This document shows, one piece after another, positions 34,854 to 42,798 of a stretch of 64,000 nt of DNA. The notes under the pieces are model-generated. The model worked only from the letters and a program-made list of their open reading frames with translations. It was not told the origin of the DNA and ran no database searches. A program made the translations under genes and the position numbers. Within the stretch, counting starts at the first letter, position 1. The number at the start of each line of letters is the position of its first letter. The DNA is from Cystobacter fuscus (lineage in GTDB: Bacteria > Myxococcota > Myxococcia > Myxococcales > Myxococcaceae), in assembly GCF_002305875.1 (NCBI RefSeq), contig NZ_CP022098.1, positions 6,944,001-7,008,000 of the forward strand. The letters are read 5' to 3'.

Positions 34854-36275
34854 TTGAAGCAAGGGAAGATCCTGGCACTGGTGGGGGTGCTCGTCGTGGC
34901 GCCCATGGCGCTGGCGCAGGGGGGAGCCAAGAGCCCGAAGCAGTCCGCGGGGAAAACGGCCGCGCGGGCCCTCGAGGTGTACGAGCAGGGCAAGCGCCTC
35001 TACGACGCGAAGAACTACGCGGGCGCCCTCGATCGCTTCGATCAGGCCGCGGCAATCGAGCCCGGCAAGGCGCGCTGGCAGTACAACCGGGGCCTCGCCC
35101 TGCGCAAGCTCAGCCGCTTCTCGGAGGCCCGCGAGGCCCTGCTCCACTCGCGCTCCCTGGACCCGGCCTACAAGCGCGCGGAGATCGACGACAAGCTCCG
35201 GGAGATGGGCTTCTCGCCAACACCGCCGCCGAGCACTCCCTCGGAAGAGCCCTCGACTCCGTCCACCAGCACTCCCTCGGAAGAGCCCTCGACTCCGTCC
35301 GCCAGCACGCCCCCCGCTCCGCCGCCACCCGAGCCTTCCGTTGTCCCGCGAGGCGGGACGTCGAAGAAGCCGGCCAACCCCATGTTGTCCTTCTGTCTCT
35401 GCTCCGGGATGGCCCTCCTGTTCTTCCTGTTGTTCCGCCGGCAGCTGTCGAAAACGAAGCCCCTTCAGGACTCGCACCACGCCTCCACCTCCACCCTCCA
35501 GCCCCGGAGCGAGGAGCTCGCGCCGCTGGAGGGGCAGCTGAAACAGGTCGCGGCCTCGCTCGCCCAGGTGGAGCATGCCTTGCGGCTGAACGAGGACGCC
35601 GACCTGCGAGCACTGCTCAACCAGGCCACGATGGCCGAGCAGAACGCCTGGCAATCGATGGAGGACTTCCGGAAGGGAACCGCGTCGCGGTCCGCCGTGA
35701 AGCGGCGGATCGACAAGGCACACGAGGCGACGGAGGCGGCGGTGGCCCATGCGCACGGCCTCTTTGGCGAGCAGGCCTTCCTGCCCGAGGGCGAGCGCGT
35801 GGGTTGCTACTTCTGCGCACGCCCCCTGGCCAACCCGTCCTTCCGGATGCAGGTGCCCCTCAAGCGGGGCTCTCAGGTCACGCACGTGCTCGCGTGCCCC
35901 CCGTGCGCGAACATGGCCGCCGCGGGTCAGCCTCCCCCCGTGAAGGTGCGGCGATCGAGTTCTGGCCAGACCCAGCACTGGAGCGAGGTGCACGGGTACG
36001 ATCCCTATACCCATCGTCACCAGCCCCATCCGGACATGAGCACGATGCCCGCCTGGCAGTACGCTCCGGAGCGCTCACTCGGCGAGGTGGCGGCGATGGC
36101 CGCGGGAGGCGCGCTCGCGACGGGACTGGCGGCCTACGGGGTGAGCCGGTTGCTGGATCTCGACAGCGCGAGCGAGGCGGCGGCGGCCCAGGCCGCGACC
36201 CAGGCCGCGACCCAGGCGGCGGCGAAGAGGGCCAGTGAACACCGCGAGGAGCGCGACTGGAAGGATCACTCCTGA
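34854..36275 (+). CDS. Membrane-anchored TPR protein with CxxC/CxxC zinc-ribbon-like domain; first gene of the radical-SAM operon
   Basis: 473 residues from TTG at 34854, chosen because of AGGGAG 8-9 nt upstream and because a signal-like hydrophobic segment starts there (ILALVGVLVVAPMALAQ). Order: signal; two or three TPR units (residues ~35-115, EVYEQGKRLYDAKNYAGALDRF); a Pro/Ser/Thr/Glu linker with a duplicated 12-residue unit; a transmembrane helix (PMLSFCLCSGMALLFFLLF, ~180-198); a helical region; a domain with CYFCARP and CPPC that could bind zinc; and a C-terminus with Ala/Gln/Thr repeats. It is probably an inner-membrane scaffold. I do not recognise a named family. The stop overlaps the glycosyltransferase start (TGATG), so the two are linked. 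Confidence 0.72.
   Translation: MKQGKILALVGVLVVAPMALAQGGAKSPKQSAGKTAARALEVYEQGKRLYDAKNYAGALDRFDQAAAIEPGKARWQYNRGLALRKLSRFSEAREALLHSRSLDPAYKRAEIDDKLREMGFSPTPPPSTPSEEPSTPSTSTPSEEPSTPSASTPPAPPPPEPSVVPRGGTSKKPANPMLSFCLCSGMALLFFLLFRRQLSKTKPLQDSHHASTSTLQPRSEELAPLEGQLKQVAASLAQVEHALRLNEDADLRALLNQATMAEQNAWQSMEDFRKGTASRSAVKRRIDKAHEATEAAVAHAHGLFGEQAFLPEGERVGCYFCARPLANPSFRMQVPLKRGSQVTHVLACPPCANMAAAGQPPPVKVRRSSSGQTQHWSEVHGYDPYTHRHQPHPDMSTMPAWQYAPERSLGEVAAMAAGGALATGLAAYGVSRLLDLDSASEAAAAQAATQAATQAAAKRASEHREERDWKDHS
35232..35303 (+). repeat. 36-bp tandem duplication in the linker of the TPR protein
   Basis: Two nearly identical copies (35232-35267 and 35268-35303) encode STPSEEPSTPST-type units in the Pro/Ser linker. 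This is a length-variable linker segment. Confidence 0.85.
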
Positions 36276-37363
36276 TGGGCGCGCCCCGCTTCGTCTTCTA
36301 CGCCGTCAATGGTCTGGGACTGGGCCACGTCACACGCCTGGTGTCCATCGCCCGGGCGCTGCGCCGGCTCTCGCCGGAGTGCGAGGTGCTCTTCCTCACC
36401 TCGTCCGAGGCCGATCACGTCATCTACCGCGAGGGGTTCGCCGCGGTGAAGCTGCCCTCGAAGACCATCCGCGAGCGCTGTGGCCTGCGCAAGGGCCACT
36501 ACCTCAAGCTGGTGCAGACGGTGACGTGGAACACGATCTCCGCGTTCGATCCGGACGTGCTGGTGGTGGACACCTACCCCACCGGCTCTTTCGAGGAACT
36601 CATTCCGGTGCTGCGCTGGCGCCAGAAGAACGTCTTCGTCTTCCGGGAGCAGCGGGCCGCGGTGGCGGGCTCCGAGCTGCTCCAGGCCTCGCTGCGGCTG
36701 TATGACCGGATCCTCATCCCCCACGAGGACGTGGCCCGGGTGGGGCCACTGCCCGAGCCCGCCAAGGCCCTGGCCGTGGGCCCCATCCTCATCCGCGAGC
36801 GCCACGAGCTGCCAGACCGGGCCCGGGCACGCGAGGCGCTCGGACTGCCACGGGACGGAACCCTGCTCTACGCCTCCTTCGGCGGCGGTGGAGACCCCGA
36901 GGCAGCCCGGGCATTGACGCTCACGGCCCAGGTGGCGCGGGAGCTGCCCGGGGTGCGACTGGTGGTGGGCGCGGGTCCCCTGTGGCGCGAGCAGCCGCCC
37001 GCGCTGGAGGGAGCGGTGGTGCTCCAGGGCCGCTACCCCGCGCTGGACTTCCTGCCGGCCTTCGACGCGGCGGTGACGGCGGCCGGCTACAACGCCGTCC
37101 ACGAGTTGCTGTACGCGGGCATCCCCTCCGTCTTCGTGCCCTTCGAACGGATGGTGGACGACCAGGAGAAGCGCGTGCACGAGGTGGAGGACGCGGGGGC
37201 GGGCCTGGCGTGCTCGCCGCTGACGCGCGAGGGGCTCACCCGCGCGGTGCGCGAGCTGATGAAGCCGGAGGTGCGCCAACGCCTGGGCGCGAGGGCTCGC
37301 GAGAAGGTGGCGCGCAATGGCGCGGAGCCCGCGGCGCGGGCACTGCTGGAGTTGCTCCCATGA
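36275..37363 (+). CDS. MurG/GT28-like glycosyltransferase in the radical-SAM operon
   Basis: 362 residues with a GT-B two-lobe layout. The N-terminal motif YAVNGLGLGHVTRLVSIARAL is the glycine-rich acceptor loop of MurG-type enzymes. The C-terminal donor half has LYASFGGGG and VTAAGYNAVHELLYAGIPSVFVPFER, equivalent to the MurG/GT28 GG(S/A)xTxxE region, with N-x-x-H-E here. It should transfer an NDP-sugar to an unknown acceptor. It is coupled to both neighbours: TGATG at 36273-36277 and ATGA at 37360-37363. It is not MurG itself, as no peptidoglycan genes are nearby and the acceptor half differs. Confidence 0.82.
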   Translation: MGAPRFVFYAVNGLGLGHVTRLVSIARALRRLSPECEVLFLTSSEADHVIYREGFAAVKLPSKTIRERCGLRKGHYLKLVQTVTWNTISAFDPDVLVVDTYPTGSFEELIPVLRWRQKNVFVFREQRAAVAGSELLQASLRLYDRILIPHEDVARVGPLPEPAKALAVGPILIRERHELPDRARAREALGLPRDGTLLYASFGGGGDPEAARALTLTAQVARELPGVRLVVGAGPLWREQPPALEGAVVLQGRYPALDFLPAFDAAVTAAGYNAVHELLYAGIPSVFVPFERMVDDQEKRVHEVEDAGAGLACSPLTREGLTRAVRELMKPEVRQRLGARAREKVARNGAEPAARALLELLP

Positions 37364-38400
37364 AGAACCCGAATCCGATGCGCGAGCGCCTCAAGGGCTA
37401 CCTGGAGCGCCGGCCACGCACCGGGCCGGAGACGGTCCACCTGGACGTCACCAACGCGTGCAACCTGGACTGCATCACCTGCTGGAACTACGCGCCGGAC
37501 CTGGCGCAGGCCAAGCCGGTGGCGTGGAAGCGGCAGCGGATGGACGCGGCCACCTTCCACCGCATGGTGCACGAGTGCGCCGACGCGGGCGCCGAGCGCA
37601 TCGTCATCAGCGGCGGTGGCGAGCCCTTCACCCACCCGGACATCTACACCTTCATCGGCGCGGTGAAGGCGCGCGGCCTGCGGCTCACCGTCATCTCCAA
37701 CGGGACACTGTGTGATTGGGAGCGGGTGCGCGGGCTCGGCGTGGACCAGATGCTGCTCAACATGGCCTCCGCCTCTCCGGAGACCTATGTGGCCTACCAC
37801 CCCAACCAGCCTCCAGAGACCTTCCACCGGCTGCTCGAGGGCGTACGCACGGTGCGCGACGTCACCGCCGTGAACCTGGTGCAGGTCATCAACCGGGTGA
37901 ACTACCAGGAGCTGCCCCAGATGGTGCGGCTCGCGCATGACGTGGGCGCGCGCTCGTCCTTCAAGGTGGGAGACGTGCCCCGGGGCACCGAACACCACGC
38001 GCTCACCGCCGAGCAGCGGCAGCAGGTGCTCGGCGAGCTCATCCCCGAGGCGCGCAAGCAGGCCAAGGCGCTCAAGGTGAAGCACAACCTGGACGCGTAC
38101 GAGGTCCAGTTGTCGGGCAAGTGGCCCTCGGGGCGGGAGACGGGGTGCTTCGCGGGCTATCTCTACAGCCGCGTCTACGTGGACGGGCGCGTCTTCTTCT
38201 GCTGCGAGCACATCGAGGCGGGGCACGTGAAGGACGGTGCCTTCCAGGACCTGTGGCGCGCGCCGGCATACGAGGCGGTGCGCGAGCGGCTGCACCGGGG
38301 CGAGTACTACCCGGGCTGCGCGCGCTGCGGAAAGCACGACATGAACTTCGCGGCGTCGAGGGATCTGCGCGAGATGCTCGAGGAGGGAGAGCTGCCATGA
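37360..38400 (+). CDS. Radical SAM/SPASM protein 1
   Basis: 346 residues. The [4Fe-4S]/SAM motif is CNLDCITCWNYAP (CxxxCxxC) near residue 35, followed by the GGE motif ISGGGEPFTHP. The C-terminal part has the twitch/SPASM pattern: CFAGYLYSRVYVDGRVFFCC, then LW and YPGCARCGKHDMN. SPASM radical-SAM enzymes typically modify peptides or proteins, or sugars in antibiotic pathways; the substrate is unknown. It is coupled to the upstream glycosyltransferase (ATGA) and to the downstream second radical-SAM gene (ATGA at 38397-38400). Confidence 0.9.
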   Translation: MKNPNPMRERLKGYLERRPRTGPETVHLDVTNACNLDCITCWNYAPDLAQAKPVAWKRQRMDAATFHRMVHECADAGAERIVISGGGEPFTHPDIYTFIGAVKARGLRLTVISNGTLCDWERVRGLGVDQMLLNMASASPETYVAYHPNQPPETFHRLLEGVRTVRDVTAVNLVQVINRVNYQELPQMVRLAHDVGARSSFKVGDVPRGTEHHALTAEQRQQVLGELIPEARKQAKALKVKHNLDAYEVQLSGKWPSGRETGCFAGYLYSRVYVDGRVFFCCEHIEAGHVKDGAFQDLWRAPAYEAVRERLHRGEYYPGCARCGKHDMNFAASRDLREMLEEGELP

Positions 38401-39275
38401 GCGGCCCACGTCCCACGGTGAGCTGGAACATCGTCGGCGGGTGCAACTACCGCTGCACGTACTGCGTGCAGAAGCACATGCCGGGCATTGGCGGGCCCAC
38501 GGACGAGCAGCTCGAGGCGGCGCTGACCGCGCTCACGGCACTGCCGGGAAGCTGGGAGTTCAAGATCTCCGGCGGAGAGCCCTTCCTGCTCAAGCGGCTG
38601 CCGGAGGTGGCACGGCGCCTGGCGGAGGCGGGACACAAGGTGTCGCTGCTCACCAACCTGTCGGCCCCGCTGCGGGTGATCTCCACCTTCATCGAGGCGG
38701 CGGGAGAGCGGTTGCGCACCTTCTCGTGCTCGCTGCATCGCGAGGAGGTGGAGGAGACGGAGTTCCTCGAGAAGGCGCGAGCGGTGAAGGAGCTGCTGGC
38801 CCGATGGCCGCGCGCCACCTTCGTCGTCAACGGCGTGGTGGTGCCCGGACAGGTGCCGGAGGTGGCCGCCAGCCGCGAGCAGTTCGAGCGGGCGGGCATC
38901 AAGTTCTATCCCCAGCTCATGCGGGTGAACGGCAAGCCCGCCGAGTACGGCTGGATGGACCGCTGGCGCATCGACCGGGCCTTCGGGGACATGGCGTCCC
39001 CGTCTCGGATGAATCGCGGCTATCAGCTCAAGGGCCGCCTGTGCCACGCGGGCAGCCAGTACTTCATCATCCATCCCAAGGGGGACGCCTTCTCCTGCTA
39101 CCCCGGCAAGCGCTTCGGCGACGGACACCTGGGCAACGTCTTCGACGGGACGCTGAAGCTGTGGGACGCGCCCCGTCCGTGCCACTACGAGGTATGCCCC
39201 TGCACGGTGCCGCAGAACCGGGGCATCATCGAGGGCTTTGGCGGCGGGGCCGGAGAAGACGCCGTCAGCTTCTGA
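38397..39275 (+). CDS. Radical SAM protein 2 with Cys-rich C-terminus
   Basis: 292 residues. The cluster motif CNYRCTYCVQKHMPG (CxxxCxxC) is near residue 17 and GGE in KISGGEPFLL. The C-terminus holds LCHAGSQYFIIHPKGDAFSC and a closely spaced CHYEVCPCTVP, which could bind one auxiliary Fe-S cluster. It is clearly not a duplicate of the preceding radical-SAM gene (different core and cluster motifs), so two different radical steps are likely. It is the last gene of the coupled operon. The convergent DUF808 gene begins 3 nt beyond its end. Confidence 0.88.
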   Translation: MSGPRPTVSWNIVGGCNYRCTYCVQKHMPGIGGPTDEQLEAALTALTALPGSWEFKISGGEPFLLKRLPEVARRLAEAGHKVSLLTNLSAPLRVISTFIEAAGERLRTFSCSLHREEVEETEFLEKARAVKELLARWPRATFVVNGVVVPGQVPEVAASREQFERAGIKFYPQLMRVNGKPAEYGWMDRWRIDRAFGDMASPSRMNRGYQLKGRLCHAGSQYFIIHPKGDAFSCYPGKRFGDGHLGNVFDGTLKLWDAPRPCHYEVCPCTVPQNRGIIEGFGGGAGEDAVSF

Positions 39276-39278
39276 GCC

Positions 39279-40211
39279 TCACTTCTCCTTGCCGCGGCCC
39301 AGCACGCGCGAGCCCAGGCTCACCACGCCCAGCGCCAGCGCGCCGGCGAGGATGCCCACCAGGGCATTGGCCAGCGGCGACACGAGCGCCCCCAGCACGC
39401 CCGCGGCGTGGGCCACGCCCTCGATCGCGTGGTGCAGCGGGCCGATGCCGTGCGTGAGGATGCCTCCACCCACGAGGAACATGGCGGCGGTGCCGGCGAC
39501 CGACAGGAACTTCATGAGCAACGGCGCCGCCTTGAGGATGCCCACTCCCAGGCCGCGCACGGTCCGCGGCCAGGCGCCCTCGCCCGTCTGACGGCTCAGC
39601 GCGAGCCCCGCGTCGTCGAGCTTGACGATGCCTCCCACCAGTCCGTAGACGCCCACGGTCATCAGCACGGCCACGCCGACCAGCGCCAACACCTGGGTCA
39701 TGAAGGGCGCGCTGGACACGACGCCCAGCGAGATCGCGATGATCTCCGCCGAGAGGATGAAGTCGGTGCGCACCGCGCCCTTGATCTTCTCCTTCTCGAG
39801 CGCCACGAGGTCCACCTTCGGATCGGCCACGGCCTGGACCAGCTCGTTGTGATGGGCCTCGTCCTCGTGCTGGCTGTGCAGGAACTTGTGCGCCAGCTTC
39901 TCGAAGCCCTCGAAGCAGAGGTACAGGCCGCCCACCATCAACAGCGGCGTCACCGCCCGAGGGATGAAGGCGCTGATGGCCAGCGCCGCGGGCACCAGGA
40001 TGGCCTTGTTGAGCATCGAGCCCTTGGCCACGGCCCACACCACCGGCAGTTCCCGGTCGGCGTTGACGCCGGTGACCTGCTGGGCGTTGAGCGCCAGGTC
40101 ATCGCCCAGCACCCCGGCGGTCTTCTGTGCCGCCACCTTGGTCATCACCGACACGTCGTCCAGGAGGGTGGCGATGTCGTCGATCAGGGCGAGCAGGCTG
40201 GATCCGGCCAC
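39279..40211 (-). CDS. DUF808 (YedI-like) inner-membrane protein
   Basis: 310 residues. N-terminus [42 protein letters not shown] and the segment [23 protein letters not shown] are diagnostic of DUF808. About six or seven membrane helices follow, including [23 protein letters not shown] and [20 protein letters not shown]. Function unknown in the family; it is not a recognised transporter. ATG at 40211. Convergent with the radical-SAM gene (3 nt). Confidence 0.9.
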   Translation of the reverse strand: MAGSSLLALIDDIATLLDDVSVMTKVAAQKTAGVLGDDLALNAQQVTGVNADRELPVVWAVAKGSMLNKAILVPAALAISAFIPRAVTPLLMVGGLYLCFEGFEKLAHKFLHSQHEDEAHHNELVQAVADPKVDLVALEKEKIKGAVRTDFILSAEIIAISLGVVSSAPFMTQVLALVGVAVLMTVGVYGLVGGIVKLDDAGLALSRQTGEGAWPRTVRGLGVGILKAAPLLMKFLSVAGTAAMFLVGGGILTHGIGPLHHAIEGVAHAAGVLGALVSPLANALVGILAGALALGVVSLGSRVLGRGKEK

Positions 40212-40307
40212 GGTGAAGGCTCCTTACGGCGAGAGGTAGGCGCGCATCCTAATGTCCCCGGGCGGGGATGCCACCGGCATCCGCCGTCATTCGTCACCCC
40301 AGGCCCA

Positions 40308-40718
40308 CTACCGCCCCGCCTGAGGGAGGAGTCCGGCCACCCAGCGCTCGGCCTCCTCGGGGGTGGAGAAGGTGAGCACGGACGTGGGCAGCGGCAGGAC
40401 CGCCAGGATGGCGCGGAGAGCCAGCCGGGCCAGGGGCGAGGAGAGGATGATTCCCGCGCCCAGGATCCGCTCGCGCAGGTGGGCCTCATGCGTCTTGAGC
40501 CACGCCAACTGACGCTGGCGCTGCTCCTGATCCATGGACATCCGTGAGATCTGGCGCAGGTCGATGAGGAGGATGAGCTTCTGCTCGGCGCGCTCGAGGT
40601 GCCCGCCCAAGGTCACGAGGAACGCCTCGTACTCCTCGGGGGAAAGGGCCCGGGGAAACCCGAGGGAGAGCAGGGGCCATCTCGAACTGTCGAAGAGGAC
40701 TCGGTCTGTGGTGGACAT
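40308..40718 (-). CDS. Small STAS/SpoIIAA-like protein
   Basis: 136 residues from ATG 40718 (MSTTDRVLFDSSRWPLL). The pattern, a strand-helix-strand core with KLILLIDLRQISRMSMDQEQR, RILGAGIILSSPLARLALRAIL and TSVLTFSTPEEAERWV, resembles SpoIIAA-like STAS domains, common as single-domain proteins in myxobacteria. No phosphorylation site typical of anti-anti-sigma factors is evident. Divergent from the bestrophin gene with about 70 nt between starts. Role unknown. Confidence 0.7.
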   Translation of the reverse strand: MSTTDRVLFDSSRWPLLSLGFPRALSPEEYEAFLVTLGGHLERAEQKLILLIDLRQISRMSMDQEQRQRQLAWLKTHEAHLRERILGAGIILSSPLARLALRAILAVLPLPTSVLTFSTPEEAERWVAGLLPQAGR

Positions 40719-40788
40719 GCGCGGGGAACGCAGTATGCCAGGGAGGCACCTCGCGGGGCGATGACCAACGCGCCCCGGCAACTCCACC

Positions 40789-41727
40789 ATGATCATCCGC
40801 CCTCGTCCCACCGCCTGGCAGTTGCTCTACATCCTGCGCGGCTCGGTGCTTCCCCGCGTGCTGCCTCAAGTGCTGGGCATCGCGCTGATGTCCGGCCTCG
40901 CGGTCTGGGCCATCCAGAAGGATTGGCTCCACCTGCCCTCCAGCACGGCCGTCCCCATGTCCCTGCTGGGGCTCGCGCTCTCCATCTTCCTCGGCTTTCG
41001 CAACAACGCCAGCTACGACCGCTGGTGGGAGGCGCGCAAGCACTGGGGCGCGCTCATCATCGAGCTGCGCTCCCTGGCCCGTGATGCCGTGGCCCTGCTC
41101 GACGACGGCGCGGACCCGGGGACTCCCGTGCGAGGACGTCACGACGCTCGGAGGCTCGTCCACCGCGGCATCGCCTTCGCCCATGCCTTCGCCGGGTATC
41201 TGCGCGGGCACGACGAAGGCGACAACCTCGCCCGCTACCTCGCTCCCGACGAGCTGGCTCGGGTCCAGGCCAGCATCAGCCCGCCGGATGCGTTGCTGCG
41301 CGAGATGGCCCAGGAGCTCGCCTCCCTGCGGCGCACGGGCCGACTCACCGACATCACCTGGCAGACCTTGAACGAGCGCGTCGGTGGGCTGTCCACGGTG
41401 CTCACCGCCTGCGAGCGCATCCGCTTCACCCCCCTGCCCTTCGCCTACACGGTGCTCCTGCACCGCACCGCCTACCTGTTCTGCCTGCTGCTGCCCTTCG
41501 GACTGGCGGAGCTGCTCGGGTGGATGGCCCCGGTGCTCGCCGCCGTCCTGGCCTATACCTTCTTCGGGCTGGATGCGCTGGGAGACGAGCTGGAGAACCC
41601 CTTCGCCCACGTGCCCAACGGACTGCCCCTGCTGGCCATGGCCCGGACCGCGGAACGGGGACTGCTCGAGGCCCTGGGCGAGCCCGTTCCCGAGCCGCTG
41701 CGGCCTCAGTCCTACCTGTTGATGTGA
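40789..41727 (+). CDS. Bestrophin-family (UPF0187) membrane channel
   Basis: 312 residues. N-terminal LLYILRGSVLPRVLPQVLG, a helix with LALSIFLGFRNNASYDRWWEARKHWGALI (the hallmark bestrophin RxNxxYdRWWE block) and TPLPFAYTVLLHRTAYLFCLLLPFGL. Bacterial bestrophins form pentameric ion channels, cation-selective in the studied Klebsiella homologue. ATG 40789. The spermidine-synthase-like gene follows after 18 nt. Confidence 0.9.
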   Translation: MIIRPRPTAWQLLYILRGSVLPRVLPQVLGIALMSGLAVWAIQKDWLHLPSSTAVPMSLLGLALSIFLGFRNNASYDRWWEARKHWGALIIELRSLARDAVALLDDGADPGTPVRGRHDARRLVHRGIAFAHAFAGYLRGHDEGDNLARYLAPDELARVQASISPPDALLREMAQELASLRRTGRLTDITWQTLNERVGGLSTVLTACERIRFTPLPFAYTVLLHRTAYLFCLLLPFGLAELLGWMAPVLAAVLAYTFFGLDALGDELENPFAHVPNGLPLLAMARTAERGLLEALGEPVPEPLRPQSYLLM

Positions 41728-41745
41728 GAAGGTCTCTTCCCACGC

Positions 41746-42573
41746 ATGTCCGACTCGAAATCCAAGCGTGGAACCCGCCCGGGGGCGGCGAAGCCGGCGA
41801 AGAGCCCGCGGTCCTCGGCCACCGTGATCCACGAAGAGCCCTCGCCGCTCGGGACGGTGTTCGTGGTGGACACGGGCGACCTGCGCACGCTGCGCTTCGA
41901 CAGTCCCCGGGGCGCCATCCAGAGCGCGCTGCGCAAGAGCGATCCCCTCGCGGTGCCCACGAGCTACGTGCGGGTGGCCACCGCCGGGCTCGCGCTCACC
42001 CGGGGGCGCTCGCGCGTCCTGGTGGTGGGACTCGGGGGAGGCGCCTTCCCCCGGCTGTTGCACCGGTGCCTGCCCCGGACGCGGGTGGACGTGGTGGAAC
42101 TCAACCCCGTGGTGGTGGAGGTGGCCCGGCGCTACTTCCACGTCCACGAGGACGAGCGGCTGCACATCCAGCTCGGGGACGCGGCCCACTTCATGGAGGA
42201 GCGCGGGCCGCTCTATGATCTCATCCTCCTCGACGCGTTCGCGGGCGAAGGGACGCCGGAGCACCTGAAGGAGACGCTCTTCCTCGAGACGGTGCGGCGC
42301 CGGTTGCTGCCGGGAGGCGTCGCCGTGCTCAACATCGCCCTGGAGGATCCGGCGAAGGTGGCGTGGCGGGTGCGGACCTTCGCCGGGTGCTTCGAGGACT
42401 GCGCGATGCTGCGCGGCGCGTCGGAGTACATCAACCTGCTCCTGGTGGGCACCCAGGAGCCCCTTCCCCCCGAGCCCCAATTCCGGCGGCAGTTGTCCCA
42501 GCTCGCGCGTGAGATGGGGTTTCCCTCCCTGGCGCGCAGCGTGGTGTCCTTCGCGCGCGCCCTGGAGGGGTGA
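41746..42573 (+). CDS. Spermidine-synthase-like methyltransferase-fold protein
   Basis: 275 residues. SAM-type Rossmann motif VLVVGLGGGAFPRLLHR near residue 88, VDVVELNPVVVEVARRYF, and QLGDAAHFMEERGPLYDLILLDAF, matching the spermidine-synthase (SpeE) family layout. It lacks the usual SpeE N-terminal beta-hairpin sequence and starts with a basic Ser/Lys/Pro tail. Polyamine synthase and non-polyamine methyltransferase roles are both possible. Confidence 0.8.
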   Translation: MSDSKSKRGTRPGAAKPAKSPRSSATVIHEEPSPLGTVFVVDTGDLRTLRFDSPRGAIQSALRKSDPLAVPTSYVRVATAGLALTRGRSRVLVVGLGGGAFPRLLHRCLPRTRVDVVELNPVVVEVARRYFHVHEDERLHIQLGDAAHFMEERGPLYDLILLDAFAGEGTPEHLKETLFLETVRRRLLPGGVAVLNIALEDPAKVAWRVRTFAGCFEDCAMLRGASEYINLLLVGTQEPLPPEPQFRRQLSQLAREMGFPSLARSVVSFARALEG

Positions 42574-42582
42574 GGGCCGGCC

Positions 42583-42798
42583 TCAGAGGAAGCGGTACGA
42601 GGTCACCGTGAACACGGGGCCGACCATGGCGACGGTGAGCGCGTCGCGGTCCACGTCCCCGTGCGCCTCGATGCGCTGGCCATCCTTCTTGATCTTCCGA
42701 TCCCCGCCCGCGAGCTGGTAGGTGCGGCCGTCATCGCCCTCCAGCACCCAGACACCCGTCTCGATGTCGCGGAACACCACGCGTCCGGTGAGCTTCAT
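42583..42798 (-). CDS. Small conserved-type protein of 71 residues, beta-rich
   Basis: Starts MKLTGRVVFRDIETGVWVLEGDDGR and reads as a small beta-barrel (OB or DUF5818-like). The start ATG at 42798 overlaps the protease stop (ATGA), so it is translated with the subtilase. Function unknown; a role linked to the protease is possible. Confidence 0.7.
   Translation of the reverse strand: MKLTGRVVFRDIETGVWVLEGDDGRTYQLAGGDRKIKKDGQRIEAHGDVDRDALTVAMVGPVFTVTSYRFL

Noticed and set aside
36275-37363. MurG of peptidoglycan synthesis
   Set aside because: The fold is similar but no mur or fts genes are near, and the acceptor half and context (radical-SAM genes) differ from MurG.
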